A stretch of DNA of 64,000 bases. It comes from Rhodobacterales bacterium HKCCE3408 (GTDB lineage: Bacteria; Pseudomonadota; Alphaproteobacteria; Rhodobacterales; Rhodobacteraceae). Shown here one piece after another: positions 1 through 8,637 of this stretch (positions are counted from its first letter, which is position 1; the number at the start of each line of letters is the position of its first letter). Below the pieces are notes generated by a model. It was given only the letters and a program-made list of their open reading frames with translations, searched no databases and was not told the DNA's origin. Both the position numbers and the translations under genes were made by a program. The stretch spans positions 124,001-188,000 of the forward strand of contig WVSN01000002.1 of NCBI GenBank assembly GCA_015689705.1, read 5' to 3'.

Positions 1-374
1 CGGCCGAGGACAACAAGACCAACCAGCTCGTCTTCCGGATGATGCTGAAAGGGCTCGAAATCGACATCGACCTCGTCGGCAATGGCGAGGAACTCGTCTC
101 GGCCTATGCCGCCGCGCCGCCCGACCTCGTGTTCACCGACATTTCGATGCCCGGCGTCGACGGGCTGGAAGCCGCGAGCCGCATTCGCGCGCATGAGGCC
201 GAAACCGGTCTGCCGCCGGTCCCGATGGTGGCGATGACGGCTCATGCCTCGGACGAGGAGCAGGACCGCATCCGCGCCGCCGGGATCGGGCATTATCTGT
301 CGAAGCCCCTGCGCAAGGATGCCGTCGTCTCGGCCGTGCGGTCTTTCGCGCCCGAGGGCGTCGCGCTCGACTAG
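1..374 (+). CDS. C-terminal receiver domain of a hybrid histidine kinase (5' truncated)
   Basis: The reading frame is open from base 3 and continues upstream of the window, so only the C-terminal end is seen. It is a complete CheY-like receiver domain: the acidic pair in AEDN at the very start, the phospho-acceptor Asp in FTDISMPG, the conserved Thr in AMTAH and the Lys in SKPL. Because the frame runs in from upstream and stops just after the receiver, this is most likely the last domain of a hybrid sensor kinase. A stand-alone receiver starting just outside the window cannot be excluded. Its stop codon shares the bases CTAG with the stop of the convergent asparaginase gene. Confidence 0.85.
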   Translation, partial: AEDNKTNQLVFRMMLKGLEIDIDLVGNGEELVSAYAAAPPDLVFTDISMPGVDGLEAASRIRAHEAETGLPPVPMVAMTAHASDEEQDRIRAAGIGHYLSKPLRKDAVVSAVRSFAPEGVALD

Positions 375-1378
375 GGCGTCCAGCCGGTCAGAGCCTCGGC
401 GGGGCGAATATCGCCAACCTCTATGCTGCGGCGGTTGAGGATCGGTCCGTGGCTGAGATCGCGGAAGATATCGGCGCCCGGATCAAGGATGCCGAGCCGT
501 TCCAGCAAAACGGCTGTCACGGCCTCGGCGCCGCGGCCCGCGCCGTCGGCGATCTTGACGGCAATGCCGATCCGAAGCTCGGGCACGATCGCGATGTAGA
601 CGCCCTCCGCACCTGTCTTGACTGCGGCCCGGCCCGCCATCGTGCGCATAAGGCGGGTGCAGGCGCGGCCCTCCCCGGCGACCAGTTCGGGATGGGCCAT
701 CATCGCCGTGCGCAGCCGGACCATCGCCGTCTCGCGCGCCGATGCGCCGTCTTCCGCAGCGGCGAAGGCCGCCATGGCGCGGGCAAGACCAGAGAGCGTC
801 GACGCGAAATTCGGGGCCGAGCAGCCGTCGATCCCGAAGCCGGGCGAGGGTGCGTCGGTGACGTCCTCGAAAGCCGTACGCACGGCGAGCTGTACCGGGT
901 GATCGGGGTCGACGTATTCCGGCCCCGCGCCCATGTCGCGGGTCAGCGTCAGAAACCCGGTATGTTTGCCGGAGCAGTTGTTGTGCCGCTGATCGCATTT
1001 CCGGCCGGCAAGGATCAGACCCTTCGACGCCTCACGGTCATCCGGCCATTGCTTTCCGCAGCGCAGATCGGTTTCCACAAGGCCGATATCGGCCAGCCAT
1101 TGTGTCACGAGATCGGTGTGGATCGCGCCACCGTTGTGCGACGCGCAGGCGATGGCGAGATGCCGCTCGGTCAGCCCGGCGCGGTCGGCGGCGCCGCTTT
1201 CGACGAGCGGCAGAGCCTGGATCATCTTGCAGGACGAGCGCGGCAGGATGACTGCGTCCGGATCACCCCATGCGCCGACAACGCCCGCGCCGTCGCGCCA
1301 GACCACCGCGTGGCCAAGATGCGCGCTTTCGTCGAAGGGTCCGCGGGTCAGTGTGACCAGTGTTTCTGCCTGTGACAT
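371..1378 (-). CDS. L-asparaginase II (Rhizobium etli ReAII/ReAV type)
   Basis: Hydrolyses L-asparagine to aspartate and ammonia in the cytoplasm. The 335-residue protein carries the landmarks of the zinc-dependent class-3 asparaginases: an RSSCK motif at residues 47-51 (SxxK-type Ser48/Lys51), CASHNGG near 78, NNCSGKHTG with Cys135 and Lys138, and DGCSAPN with Cys186. Cys135, Lys138 and a second Cys are the metal ligands known for the R. etli enzyme. The ATG at 1378 is chosen because a GGGAAG ribosome-binding site lies just upstream. The open frame extends 60 codons further, but that extension runs through low-quality sequence. The gene is convergent with the kinase and divergent from the IalB-like gene. 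Confidence 0.88.
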   Translation of the reverse strand: MSQAETLVTLTRGPFDESAHLGHAVVWRDGAGVVGAWGDPDAVILPRSSCKMIQALPLVESGAADRAGLTERHLAIACASHNGGAIHTDLVTQWLADIGLVETDLRCGKQWPDDREASKGLILAGRKCDQRHNNCSGKHTGFLTLTRDMGAGPEYVDPDHPVQLAVRTAFEDVTDAPSPGFGIDGCSAPNFASTLSGLARAMAAFAAAEDGASARETAMVRLRTAMMAHPELVAGEGRACTRLMRTMAGRAAVKTGAEGVYIAIVPELRIGIAVKIADGAGRGAEAVTAVLLERLGILDPGADIFRDLSHGPILNRRSIEVGDIRPAEALTGWTP

Positions 1379-1530
1379 GCTCTTCCCTTTCAAATCCCGG
1401 CGATTTTCTGCCGGCGGGGCTTTTCGGAGGTGGAAACTTCGGGTTAGAACACCGCCTGAGCCCGCGCCGGCCAACGTGGACCAAAACCGCGGGACGGGCC
1501 AGAGGCAGAGCTGTTCTGGAGGCAGTGCGG

Positions 1531-2064
1531 ATGAGATACGTGATTGCAGGTGCGGCACTGGGTGCGATCCTCGCCGCCGGGCCGATCCTCGCGCAGGATT
1601 CCGAGGAATCCACCAACCGGGTGAACCAGGAAACCGACTGGAGCGTCTTCGTCGAGGACGATCCGACGCAGTGCTGGGTCGTGTCGACCCCGCGCGAAAC
1701 GGTCAACACCCGGGACGGCCGCGTGGTCGCGGTGCGGCGCGGCGACATCCTGCTCTTCGTCAGTTATTGGCCAGAGCAGAACCGCCGCGGCGAGGTCAGC
1801 TTCACCGGCGGTTATCCGTTCGCCGACGGCTCGACCGTTACGCTCGAGATCGGGGATGCGTCCTTCGACCTCTTCACCGAGGGCGAGATGGCCTGGGCGG
1901 CGTCGGAGGGAGAGGATCAGCAGATCATCACCGCCATGAAGCGCGGCGCTGACGCTGTCCTGACCGCTCGGTCGAGCCGCGGCACGCAGACGGTCGACAC
2001 CTTCTCGCTTCTCGGCTTCACTGCCGCGGTCGAGGACGCCGAGACGCGCTGCGGCGAAGGCTGA
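1531..2064 (+). CDS. Invasion-associated locus B (IalB) family secreted protein
   Basis: A 177-residue protein with an N-terminal signal peptide (hydrophobic residues 3-20 ending in LAQD), so exported to the periplasm. The mature part contains the DWSVFVEDDPTQCWVVS segment and a second Cys near the C-terminus (ETRCGEG), the arrangement seen in the IalB family (PF06776), where the two cysteines may form a disulfide. Family members are common in alphaproteobacteria, and most are not invasion factors; the true role is unknown. The ATG at 1531 is preceded by GGAGG-like sequence (tctggaggcag). The gene stands alone ahead of rlmN with a 59-bp gap. Confidence 0.75.
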   Translation: MRYVIAGAALGAILAAGPILAQDSEESTNRVNQETDWSVFVEDDPTQCWVVSTPRETVNTRDGRVVAVRRGDILLFVSYWPEQNRRGEVSFTGGYPFADGSTVTLEIGDASFDLFTEGEMAWAASEGEDQQIITAMKRGADAVLTARSSRGTQTVDTFSLLGFTAAVEDAETRCGEG

Positions 2065-2123
2065 CCGTTTGCAAGGCCCCCACGCTGTCTATATGAAGGC
2101 GTGTCTCTGACAGGGAGCGCGCC

Positions 2124-3308
2124 ATGGCCGCCGACACGCCCATCACGCAAGACGTCATGACGATCCCCCGGAAGCTTCCGGAGGGGCCGGTGAATCTTGT
2201 CGGCCTGACGCGCGACGGACTGCGCGACGCGCTGATCGCAGGCGGCACGCCCGAAAAACAGGCGAAAATGCGCACCGGCCAGATCTGGCAGTGGATCTAC
2301 CAGCGCGGCGTTCGCGACTTCGACGCGATGACCAACCTGTCGAAGGCCTACCGCGCCGAACTGGCCGAGCGGTTCGTGATCCAGGTGCCCGAGGTCGTCA
2401 GCCGCCAGGTTTCGGCCGACGGCACGCGGAAGTATCTCGTCCGCATCGCCGGGGGGCACGAGGTCGAGGTCGTCTACATCCCCGAGGAAGATCGTGGCAC
2501 GCTCTGCATTTCTTCGCAGGTGGGCTGCACGCTGACCTGTTCGTTTTGCCATACCGGCACGCAGAAGCTTGTCCGGAACCTGACGGCCGGTGAGATCGTG
2601 GGCCAGATCATGGTCGCCCGCGACGATCTGGACGAATGGCCGGAGCCGGGCGAAGGCTCGGGCGAGCGGCCACGGCGGCTGTCGAACATCGTGCTCATGG
2701 GCATGGGCGAACCGCTCTACAATTTCGAAAATGTGCGCGACGCGATGAAGATCGCGATGGACGGCGAAGGGATTTCGCTGTCGCGGCGCCGGATCACGCT
2801 GTCGACCTCTGGTGTCGTGCCCGAGATCGCCCGGGCGGCGGAAGAAATCGGCTGCATGCTCGCCGTCAGCTTCCACGCGACGACCGACGAGGTCCGGGAC
2901 AAGCTGGTGCCGATCAACAAGCGCTGGCCGATCGCCGAGCTTCTCGAGGCGCTGAAAGCCTATCCGAAACTGTCGAATTCCGAGCGGATCACGTTCGAAT
3001 ACGTGATGCTGAAGGACATCAACGACAGCGACGCGGATGCGCGCCGGCTGGTCAAGCTGATTGCGGGCATCCCGGCGAAGATCAATCTCATCCCGTTCAA
3101 CGAATGGCCCGGTGCACCCTACCAGCGGTCGGACTGGTCGCGGATCGAGGCCTTCGCGGACATCGTCTACAAGGCGGGATATGCGGCGCCGATTCGAACC
3201 CCGCGGGGCGAGGACATCATGGCTGCCTGCGGCCAGCTGAAGTCGGCGACGGAGCGGGCGCGGAAGTCGCGGGCCCAGATCGCGGCCGAAACCGGCACCG
3301 GCGCCTGA
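2124..3308 (+). CDS. rlmN: 23S rRNA (adenine-2503-C2)-methyltransferase / tRNA A37 methylase RlmN
   Basis: Radical-SAM enzyme that methylates C2 of A2503 in 23S rRNA and A37 in some tRNAs. The 394-residue length is normal for the family. The iron-sulfur motif CTLTCSFC supplies Cys135, Cys139 and Cys142. [14 protein letters not shown] follows (SAM-binding GEP motif). The active-site Cys lies in the C-terminal MAACGQL segment, as in known RlmN proteins. Predicted to be monocistronic. A strong hairpin just downstream (3325-3353) separates it from the convergent mini-protein gene. Confidence 0.96.
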   Translation: MAADTPITQDVMTIPRKLPEGPVNLVGLTRDGLRDALIAGGTPEKQAKMRTGQIWQWIYQRGVRDFDAMTNLSKAYRAELAERFVIQVPEVVSRQVSADGTRKYLVRIAGGHEVEVVYIPEEDRGTLCISSQVGCTLTCSFCHTGTQKLVRNLTAGEIVGQIMVARDDLDEWPEPGEGSGERPRRLSNIVLMGMGEPLYNFENVRDAMKIAMDGEGISLSRRRITLSTSGVVPEIARAAEEIGCMLAVSFHATTDEVRDKLVPINKRWPIAELLEALKAYPKLSNSERITFEYVMLKDINDSDADARRLVKLIAGIPAKINLIPFNEWPGAPYQRSDWSRIEAFADIVYKAGYAAPIRTPRGEDIMAACGQLKSATERARKSRAQIAAETGTGA

Positions 3309-3323
3309 GCCTTTCCCCAAACG

Positions 3324-3354
3324 AAAAAGGTGGCCCCCAGGGGACCACCTTTTC
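3324..3354. terminator. Bidirectional hairpin terminator between rlmN and the mini-protein gene
   Basis: Inverted repeat with arms AAAAGGTGGCCCCC (3325-3338) and GGGGACCACCTTTT (3340-3353). The A-run on one side and T-run on the other give an intrinsic terminator shape in both directions, with one C/A mismatch in the stem. It sits in the gap between two convergent genes. Confidence 0.8.
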
Positions 3355-3375
3355 CTAACCGAAAATCCGGTCTGA

Positions 3376-3558
3376 TCAGTCGGCAGCCACAGCGGCAGCG
3401 AGCAGGATCAGGGCCAGGATCGGAACCAGAATGCCGCCGGCGGAGGACGAGGTGTCCTCGACGATGACAACGGGTTCCACCATCGGCTCGGCCATGCCGC
3501 CTGCGAAGGCAGCGGTGGCAGCAACCGAAAGGGCGGCAGCGAGTGCGAGTTTCTTCAT
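3376..3558 (-). CDS. Single-span membrane mini-protein, paralogue 1
   Basis: A 60-residue protein with an N-terminal signal peptide (MKKLALAAALSVAATAAFAGG). A short acidic linker rich in EPVV follows, then a TSSSAGG turn and a C-terminal hydrophobic helix ending in AAAVAAD. A perfect GGAGG lies 6-10 bases upstream of the ATG at 3558; an in-frame ATG four codons earlier would overlap that site and is rejected. It is about 65 percent identical by eye to the next gene on the same strand (3830-4024). No function is recognised; the shape suggests a small inner-membrane or periplasm-facing peptide. Confidence 0.75.
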   Translation of the reverse strand: MKKLALAAALSVAATAAFAGGMAEPMVEPVVIVEDTSSSAGGILVPILALILLAAAVAAD

Positions 3559-3783
3559 AGTATCCTCCAAGATCGCCCCTCAGAACGCACTATTGCGACG
3601 TCAAGGGCACCCAAGACTGTACCTCGTGCCCCGGTTTAAGCAGCAAAGACATGGCATTGCAATGCCGCCGAAAACGGCTTTCGAGCAGGAATCGGCGCAT
3701 GTCGTCAAATAAGCAACACTTGAATTCCGCCGGTTCGGCGGTCGCGCCGATTCGAGGCGCGGACGTGTGTCGCGATGACGGAT

Positions 3784-3810
3784 GCCGGCACGGCCCGAAG
3801 GCCGCGCCGG
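3784..3810 (-). terminator. UUCG-loop hairpin downstream of mini-protein paralogue 2
   Basis: Arms CCGGCACGGCC (3785-3795) and GGCCGCGCCGG (3800-3810) enclose a four-base loop. Read on the minus strand the loop is TTCG closed by C-G, the exceptionally stable C(UUCG)G tetraloop. It lies about 20 bases past the stop of the minus-strand gene at 3830. There is no T-run, so it could be a terminator or an RNA 3'-end stabiliser between the two paralogues. Confidence 0.6.
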
Positions 3811-3829
3811 TAGTTCGGAAGGCTTTGCC

Positions 3830-4024
3830 TCAGTCGGCGGCGACAGCCGCGGCGAGGAGGATCAGCGCCAGGATCGGAACGATGACGCCGCCAGCGGACG
3901 ACGACGTGTTCTCTTCGATCACGACGGGCTCGATCATCGGCTCCGCGACCGGCGCGTCATAGCCACCGGCGATTGCAGCGGTTGCGAAAACGGCGATACC
4001 GCCTGCGATGAGGAATTTCTTCAT
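3830..4024 (-). CDS. Single-span membrane mini-protein, paralogue 2
   Basis: A 64-residue paralogue of the gene at 3376-3558. It starts MKKFLIAGGIAVFATAAIAGG, a cleavable signal peptide, and keeps the acidic EPVVIEE stretch, the TSSSAGG turn and an almost identical C-terminal helix (VPILALILLAAAVAAD). The last 16 residues are the same in both copies while the signal peptide and linker have diverged, so the C-terminal helix is the constrained part. An AGAAGAG ribosome-binding site precedes the ATG. A 270-bp spacer with its own hairpin separates the two copies, so they are probably transcribed separately. Function unknown. Confidence 0.75.
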   Translation of the reverse strand: MKKFLIAGGIAVFATAAIAGGYDAPVAEPMIEPVVIEENTSSSAGGVIVPILALILLAAAVAAD

Positions 4025-4170
4025 GACTGCTCTTCTCCATATTTGCCCGGCCTGTCTTCAGGTCCGGGGCCGGCCCTTTTGGCGAGCCGCACGGACGTCT
4101 TCATGCCACAGCGCGAAGCGCCAGCCAAATGGAGATTGTGGATAATTTCCGAAATCCGCAGCGGGCCGCT

Positions 4171-4764
4171 TCAGATCAGCAACACCTGCGTGCCGACCCG
4201 CGCCATCTCGTACAATTCCTCGATATGCTGGTTGTACAGACCGATGCAGCCGTTCGATGACCGGCGGCCGATCTTGCGCGTGTCGTGGGTGCCGTGAATC
4301 CGGTAATATTGCCAGCTGAGGTGCAGCGCGCGGGTGCCGAGCGGATTGTCCGGCCCCGGCGGCACGTAGTCGGGCCATTCGGGGTTGCGTTCCTGCATGG
4401 CAGGCGTCGGACGCCAGTCGGGGTTCGGGTCCTTCAGCACCACTTCGGTTCTGCCGCGACGGGTCAGGTCTTCGGTCAGCGGAACGGAGGTCGGGTACAG
4501 CCGGTAGATCGACTGGTCCTCGCTCCAGAAATGCAGGGCGCGGCTGGTGATGTCGACGAGGATCGCGCCCTGGCGCGTGTCATCGAAATAGGGACGCCAG
4601 TCGAGCGTACGGAAGCTCGAGATGTTGTGCCGGGTGGATTGCGAGATGTCGCGTTCAAGCTCGGTCGAGCCGTTCATCGCCTGAGCGCGCGCGATCGCCG
4701 GTGCCGCCAGTGCCGCTGCGGTGCCGAGAAACAGGCGGCGGGTCAGGAAGTATCCCCTGCTCAT
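4171..4764 (-). CDS. L,D-transpeptidase (YkuD family), Tat-exported
   Basis: Peptidoglycan or lipoprotein cross-linking enzyme of the periplasm. The N-terminus has a twin-arginine-type signal (TRRLFLGTAAALAAPAIARA). The C-terminal half is a YkuD catalytic domain with the motif HGTHDTR followed by SSNGCIGL, giving the catalytic His and Cys. At 197 residues it is a minimal secreted L,D-transpeptidase with no LysM or SH3 domain. A second YkuD gene lies at 5498, and a CAP-domain lipoprotein is between them, so this small region looks devoted to envelope functions. Confidence 0.88.
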   Translation of the reverse strand: MSRGYFLTRRLFLGTAAALAAPAIARAQAMNGSTELERDISQSTRHNISSFRTLDWRPYFDDTRQGAILVDITSRALHFWSEDQSIYRLYPTSVPLTEDLTRRGRTEVVLKDPNPDWRPTPAMQERNPEWPDYVPPGPDNPLGTRALHLSWQYYRIHGTHDTRKIGRRSSNGCIGLYNQHIEELYEMARVGTQVLLI

Positions 4765-4948
4765 GGGATCGGATCCTCTGTCTTGCCTCTGGATGCAGTG
4801 TTTCGCCGGAAGATACGCGCCGGCGCGGCCGGGTGCAATTCACGCCGCCGTGCAATCGCGCGGTTTGCCGCCGGTTCCGTTTGATCGTGGCCCGCTTGCC
4901 ATGTATGGACACCCGTCAAGAAGGCCGGGCAAGGCAGGACGGAAGGTC

Positions 4949-5494
4949 ATGTACAGGCGGAACGTGTTACTGAGCGTCGGTGCGCTGGTCCTTGCGGCCT
5001 GTGGCGTGACGCGCACCCCGCGCCAGTTGGGCGCAGACGGACTTCCACTGCCCTCGGTATACCGCATCTCGGACCCCGCGCAGGTGCAGTTCCGCGTGCT
5101 CGACAGCGTGAACGCGCTGCGATCGGCCGCCGGGGCGCCGCCGCTGAGCTTCTCGGCCGAGCTGAACGCCGCCGCCGAGACCCATTCCCGCGACATGTCC
5201 CTGCAGAACCGGCCGTGGCACTTCGGCTCGGACGGGTCGTCGCCGATCGACCGGGCCCGGCGGGCGGGCTATCGCGGCACGGTCCTGGGCGAGAATATCT
5301 CGGAGACCTACGAGACCGAGGTGGAGACGCTGACCGCATGGATGTCGCAGCCCGATACGCGGGACGTCATCACGGATCCGAACGCGCGCGATCTTGGGTT
5401 TGCCTGGTACCAGGAGCCGAACGGTAAGATCTGGTGGACCCTGGTGACAGGCGACGGCGGATCCGGTGGCCCGGCGAACGCGCCGCGCGGCTGA
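4949..5494 (+). CDS. CAP (SCP/PR-1) domain lipoprotein
   Basis: A 181-residue protein starting MYRRNVLLSVGALVLAACG, a typical lipoprotein signal with lipobox LAAC; Cys18 would be lipidated. The rest is a bacterial CAP domain: VNALRSAAGAPPLSFSAELNAAA, a HSRDM segment, a WHFG segment, GENI, and a LGFAWYQ strand near the end. The His and Glu residues of the CAP cavity appear to be present. The start at 4949 has GGAAGG just upstream; longer in-frame starts would read through the promoter region of the transpeptidase. The biochemical role of bacterial CAP proteins is poorly known. Confidence 0.8.
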   Translation: MYRRNVLLSVGALVLAACGVTRTPRQLGADGLPLPSVYRISDPAQVQFRVLDSVNALRSAAGAPPLSFSAELNAAAETHSRDMSLQNRPWHFGSDGSSPIDRARRAGYRGTVLGENISETYETEVETLTAWMSQPDTRDVITDPNARDLGFAWYQEPNGKIWWTLVTGDGGSGGPANAPRG

Positions 5495-5497
5495 ACC

Positions 5498-5986
5498 CTA
5501 CGGAAAAATGTCGATGACCGTGCCTTCCCGGACCATCGCATAGATCTGCCGCATCTCCCGGTTCGATACGGCGATACATCCTGCCGTCCAGTCGTCGCGG
5601 TTGCGGAAAGCGCGCGGCGTGCCGTGGATGAAGATGTCTCCGCCCGGGCTGAAGCCGAGCTCCCGCGCGGCCTCGCGGTCGTCGTCGTTGGGGTAACTGA
5701 TCCCGATCGAGAGGTAGTATTCCGAGTTCGGATTGCGTCGGTCGATGAAATACCGGCCCTCGGGCGTACGGCCGTCGCCTTCGATCTCCTTGTCGCCTTC
5801 GGGCGCGAAGCCGAGCTCGAACTCGTAGGCCTCGAGGATTTCCTCGTTGTGCATCAGGTACATCTGGCGCGTGGACTTGATGACGACGATCCGGGTTACT
5901 TCCGGGCCGTTATAGCTCTCGAACTTGGAGCATCCGGTGACCGAAATGATCAGGGCACCGAGGAGGGAGAGGAGGATCAGGCGCAT
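5498..5986 (-). CDS. L,D-transpeptidase (YkuD family) lipoprotein
   Basis: A 162-residue protein whose N-terminus reads MRLILLSLLGALIISVTGCSK, a lipobox-like SVTGC, so probably membrane-anchored. The YkuD domain follows: VIKSTRQMYLM, then a HGTPR motif and a TAGCIAVSN motif with the catalytic Cys. It belongs to the subtype closer to E. coli YafK/DpaA than to YcbB, a group that includes enzymes cutting lipoprotein from peptidoglycan; this subtype call is an inference. The ATG at 5986 is preferred over an upstream GTG because it starts directly at the signal sequence. Three bases separate its stop from that of the convergent CAP gene. Confidence 0.82.
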   Translation of the reverse strand: MRLILLSLLGALIISVTGCSKFESYNGPEVTRIVVIKSTRQMYLMHNEEILEAYEFELGFAPEGDKEIEGDGRTPEGRYFIDRRNPNSEYYLSIGISYPNDDDREAARELGFSPGGDIFIHGTPRAFRNRDDWTAGCIAVSNREMRQIYAMVREGTVIDIFP

Positions 5987-6049
5987 GGGGCACGCTTCTT
6001 GCTGCTCGTTGTCCACAGGATTACCCGAATCCGGTCGATCGGAAAACGG

Positions 6050-6892
6050 CTAATCGCTGGTTTCGGCCCAGAGGATGGCGGCAAGACCGCTGCGATAGTC
6101 GGGGTATTTCAGATGGACCCCGAGTTCCTCCTTCATGCGGGTGTTATCGACGCGCTTCGACTCCGAGTAGAACGACCGCGCCATCGGGCCGAGATCGGCT
6201 TCCTCGAACGGGATTTCCGGCGGTACGGGCAGTCCGAGGAGTTCAGCGGCGTGGGCGATCACGTCCTGCGGCGGTGCGGGGTCATCGTCGCAGATGTTGT
6301 AGGCCGTGCCCGGGTTCGGGTTCTTCATGGATGCGAGGAGCGCCTGCGCGATATCGTCGACGTGGATGCGGCTGAAGACCTGGCCCGGCTTGACGATCCG
6401 CCGCGCCGTGCCGTTCCGGACCTTGGCGAACGGGCCGCGGCCCGGACCGTAGATGCCGGGCAGGCGAAAGATGTGGATCGGCAGACCCGTATCGCGCCAT
6501 TCCGCCTCGGCCGTTGCCCGGGCCTGGCCGCGTTCCGTCGAGGGGTCGACCGGCGTGTCCTCCGACACCCAGTCGCCGCCATGGTCGCCGTAGACCCCGG
6601 TCGTGGACAGATAGCCGACCCAGACGGGCCTGACCGCCGTCAAGTCGTCCCGGAGGCGGGCAAGGACAGGATCGTGACCGTCCTCGGGGCCGGCGGTGAC
6701 GAGGATATGGGTCGCTTCGGCAATGTCGTTCGACAGGTCGTCCCCCGGGAAGAGACGGGGCGCCACGCCGAGCGCCTCGAGCGACGCGAAGCGTTCGCGG
6801 GAGCGGGTCGTGCCGGTCACGGGCGTGCCGGGCTCCAACGCGCGTACCAGCGCCTTCGCCGTGTATCCCATGCCGAAGATAAGAAGTTTCAT
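6050..6892 (-). CDS. NAD(P)-dependent epimerase/dehydratase-like SDR protein
   Basis: A 280-residue extended or atypical SDR protein. The N-terminal [19 protein letters not shown] is a Rossmann GxGxxA-type nucleotide site. [11 protein letters not shown] matches the extended-SDR ST-x-Y position (Tyr of the catalytic region), followed by [12 protein letters not shown]. It resembles the YeeZ-like SDR group often found beside queG in this family. Substrate unknown. Its ATG overlaps the queG stop by four bases (ATGA), so it is translated from the same message as queG and the GST gene. Confidence 0.78.
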   Translation of the reverse strand: MKLLIFGMGYTAKALVRALEPGTPVTGTTRSRERFASLEALGVAPRLFPGDDLSNDIAEATHILVTAGPEDGHDPVLARLRDDLTAVRPVWVGYLSTTGVYGDHGGDWVSEDTPVDPSTERGQARATAEAEWRDTGLPIHIFRLPGIYGPGRGPFAKVRNGTARRIVKPGQVFSRIHVDDIAQALLASMKNPNPGTAYNICDDDPAPPQDVIAHAAELLGLPVPPEIPFEEADLGPMARSFYSESKRVDNTRMKEELGVHLKYPDYRSGLAAILWAETSD

Positions 6893-7920
6893 GCCAGTCG
6901 CTCCACTGCCCATCGCGCCGCATCCGCGACAGCCGTATCGGGGTCATCGGTCAGTCTCTGAACCGAGGGTTTCAGCCGTTCCGCGCCGCTGTTGCCGATC
7001 GCGTAGCACACGTTTCGCACGAAGCGATCGCGCCCGATCCGCTTGATCGGGGAACCCGAGAACTTCGCGCGGAACGCGGCATCGTCCAGCGCCGCCAGAT
7101 CCTCCAGCGGTGGCGATACGAGGTCCAGGCGGGGGGCGTAGCGCATCTCGGTCGCCGCCTTCGCGAACTTGTTCCAGGGGCAGACGGCAAGGCAGTCGTC
7201 GCAGCCATAGATCCTGTTGCCGAGACCCGGACGGAGGTCCGGATCGACCGGGCCTTTATGCTCGATTGTCAGGTACGAAATGCATCGCGTCGCATCGAGC
7301 TGGAACGGCGCGGGGAAGGCGTCGGTCGGGCAGATGTCGAGACACGCGGTGCAGGTGCCGCAGCGCTCGGTCGCGGGCGTGTCAGGCTCGAGTTCCAACG
7401 TCGTGAAGATCGCTCCGAGGAAAAACCAGTTGCCGAGATCGCGGGACAGGAGGTTCGTGTGCTTGCCCTGCCAGCCAAGTCCGGCGGCCTCGGCGAGCGG
7501 CTTTTCCATCACCGGCGCGGTGTCGACGAAGACCTTGATCTCGTGACCGGGCGCTCGGTCCAGAAGCCAGCGCCCGACCCGCTTGAGCCGCTTCTTGACG
7601 AGGTCATGATAGTCACGATTCCGGGCATAAACGCTGATCGTGGCGCTCTCGTGCCGTTCGATGGCCTCCATCGGGTCATCGTCGGGCGTATAGGGCTCGG
7701 CCAGCATCACGACCGACCGCGCCTCGGGCCAGAGTGCTGTCGGATCGCCGCGCCACGCCGCACGCTCCGCCAGCCAGCCCATCTGTCCGTGCCGCCCGGC
7801 ATCGAGAAACGCACGGAGCCTGCCGGCGGCCTCCGGGATGGCATCGGGCCGGCAAACGCCCATGGTGGCGAAGCCCGCCGCCTGCGCCTCGGCCAGCAGG
7901 GCGTCCTTCAGCCCGGTCAA
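6889..7920 (-). CDS. queG: Epoxyqueuosine reductase QueG
   Basis: Cobalamin-dependent iron-sulfur enzyme that performs the last step of queuosine synthesis, reducing epoxyqueuosine to queuosine in the tRNA anticodon. The 343-residue protein has two [4Fe-4S] binding motifs, [12 protein letters not shown] and [13 protein letters not shown]. The family signature [15 protein letters not shown] lies between them. A short HEAT-like C-terminal part ([12 protein letters not shown]) follows. It overlaps the upstream GST gene and the downstream epimerase gene by four bases each. Confidence 0.95.
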   Translation of the reverse strand: MTGLKDALLAEAQAAGFATMGVCRPDAIPEAAGRLRAFLDAGRHGQMGWLAERAAWRGDPTALWPEARSVVMLAEPYTPDDDPMEAIERHESATISVYARNRDYHDLVKKRLKRVGRWLLDRAPGHEIKVFVDTAPVMEKPLAEAAGLGWQGKHTNLLSRDLGNWFFLGAIFTTLELEPDTPATERCGTCTACLDICPTDAFPAPFQLDATRCISYLTIEHKGPVDPDLRPGLGNRIYGCDDCLAVCPWNKFAKAATEMRYAPRLDLVSPPLEDLAALDDAAFRAKFSGSPIKRIGRDRFVRNVCYAIGNSGAERLKPSVQRLTDDPDTAVADAARWAVERLA

Positions 7921-8582
7921 AAGTCGAGGTTCGCGTAATGCGGCGGCTGGATGAAACCCGGGACGGTATCGGCGAGGATCGAGCGGAAGGCCGGGCGCGA
8001 TTTGATCTTCGCATACCAGTCCTTGACCGTCTCGGACCGGTTCCAGTCGACGTCGGAGATGTAGTCGAGGCAGCTGAGATGCGCCGCTGCGGCGAAATCG
8101 GCCAGCGTCATCCGGTCCCCGGCCAGCCAGCGCCGGTGATCGAGCAGCCAGGCCATATAATCGAGGTGGAACTTGATCCGCGCGGCCCCCGTCTTGACGT
8201 TCTTTCCGTCCGGATAGCCGCCCCGCATGATCTTCTTGTTCACCCGTTCATAGACCAGGTTCGCCGTCACCTCGTGGTGGAACTTGTCGTCGAACCAGCC
8301 GACCAGGCGCCGGACCTCGGCGCGTGCCCGTGGCTCGCGCGGCAGAAGTGCCGGCTCGGGGACGGTTTCTTCCAGGTATTCACAGATGGCCTGGCTGTCG
8401 GACAGGATCTGGCCGTCGACGCGCAAAACGGGAACCTGCCCCGCCGGATTGCGGCGGAGAAATTCGGCCGAGGGTTCCCAGTAGCGCTCCTCGACCAGTT
8501 CGACCTCGATCTTCTTCTCGGCCAGCACGAGCCGGACCTTGCGACAGAACGGGGACAGGGCGAAGTGATAGAGACGGGTCAT
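7917..8582 (-). CDS. Glutathione S-transferase family protein
   Basis: A 221-residue GST with an N-terminal thioredoxin-fold domain ([20 protein letters not shown]) that carries the SPFCRKV active-site region. The glutathione-contact QVPVL and [11 protein letters not shown] motifs follow, then an all-helical C-terminal domain with the [10 protein letters not shown] segment. Substrate is not predictable. The ATG at 8582 is the natural domain start; longer frames add unrelated residues. It is the first gene of a three-gene overlapping operon with queG and the SDR gene. Confidence 0.88.
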   Translation of the reverse strand: MTRLYHFALSPFCRKVRLVLAEKKIEVELVEERYWEPSAEFLRRNPAGQVPVLRVDGQILSDSQAICEYLEETVPEPALLPREPRARAEVRRLVGWFDDKFHHEVTANLVYERVNKKIMRGGYPDGKNVKTGAARIKFHLDYMAWLLDHRRWLAGDRMTLADFAAAAHLSCLDYISDVDWNRSETVKDWYAKIKSRPAFRSILADTVPGFIQPPHYANLDF

Positions 8583-8637
8583 TCCTGCTCGTCGGGTCTG
8601 CGTTGGCCGCCAGTCTTGCGCGCGATCGGCGCCGAAT

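Noticed and set aside
1379-1558. 60-codon N-terminal extension of the asparaginase
   Set aside because: The extra residues do not fit the family, and a good ribosome-binding site stands directly ahead of the ATG at 1378.
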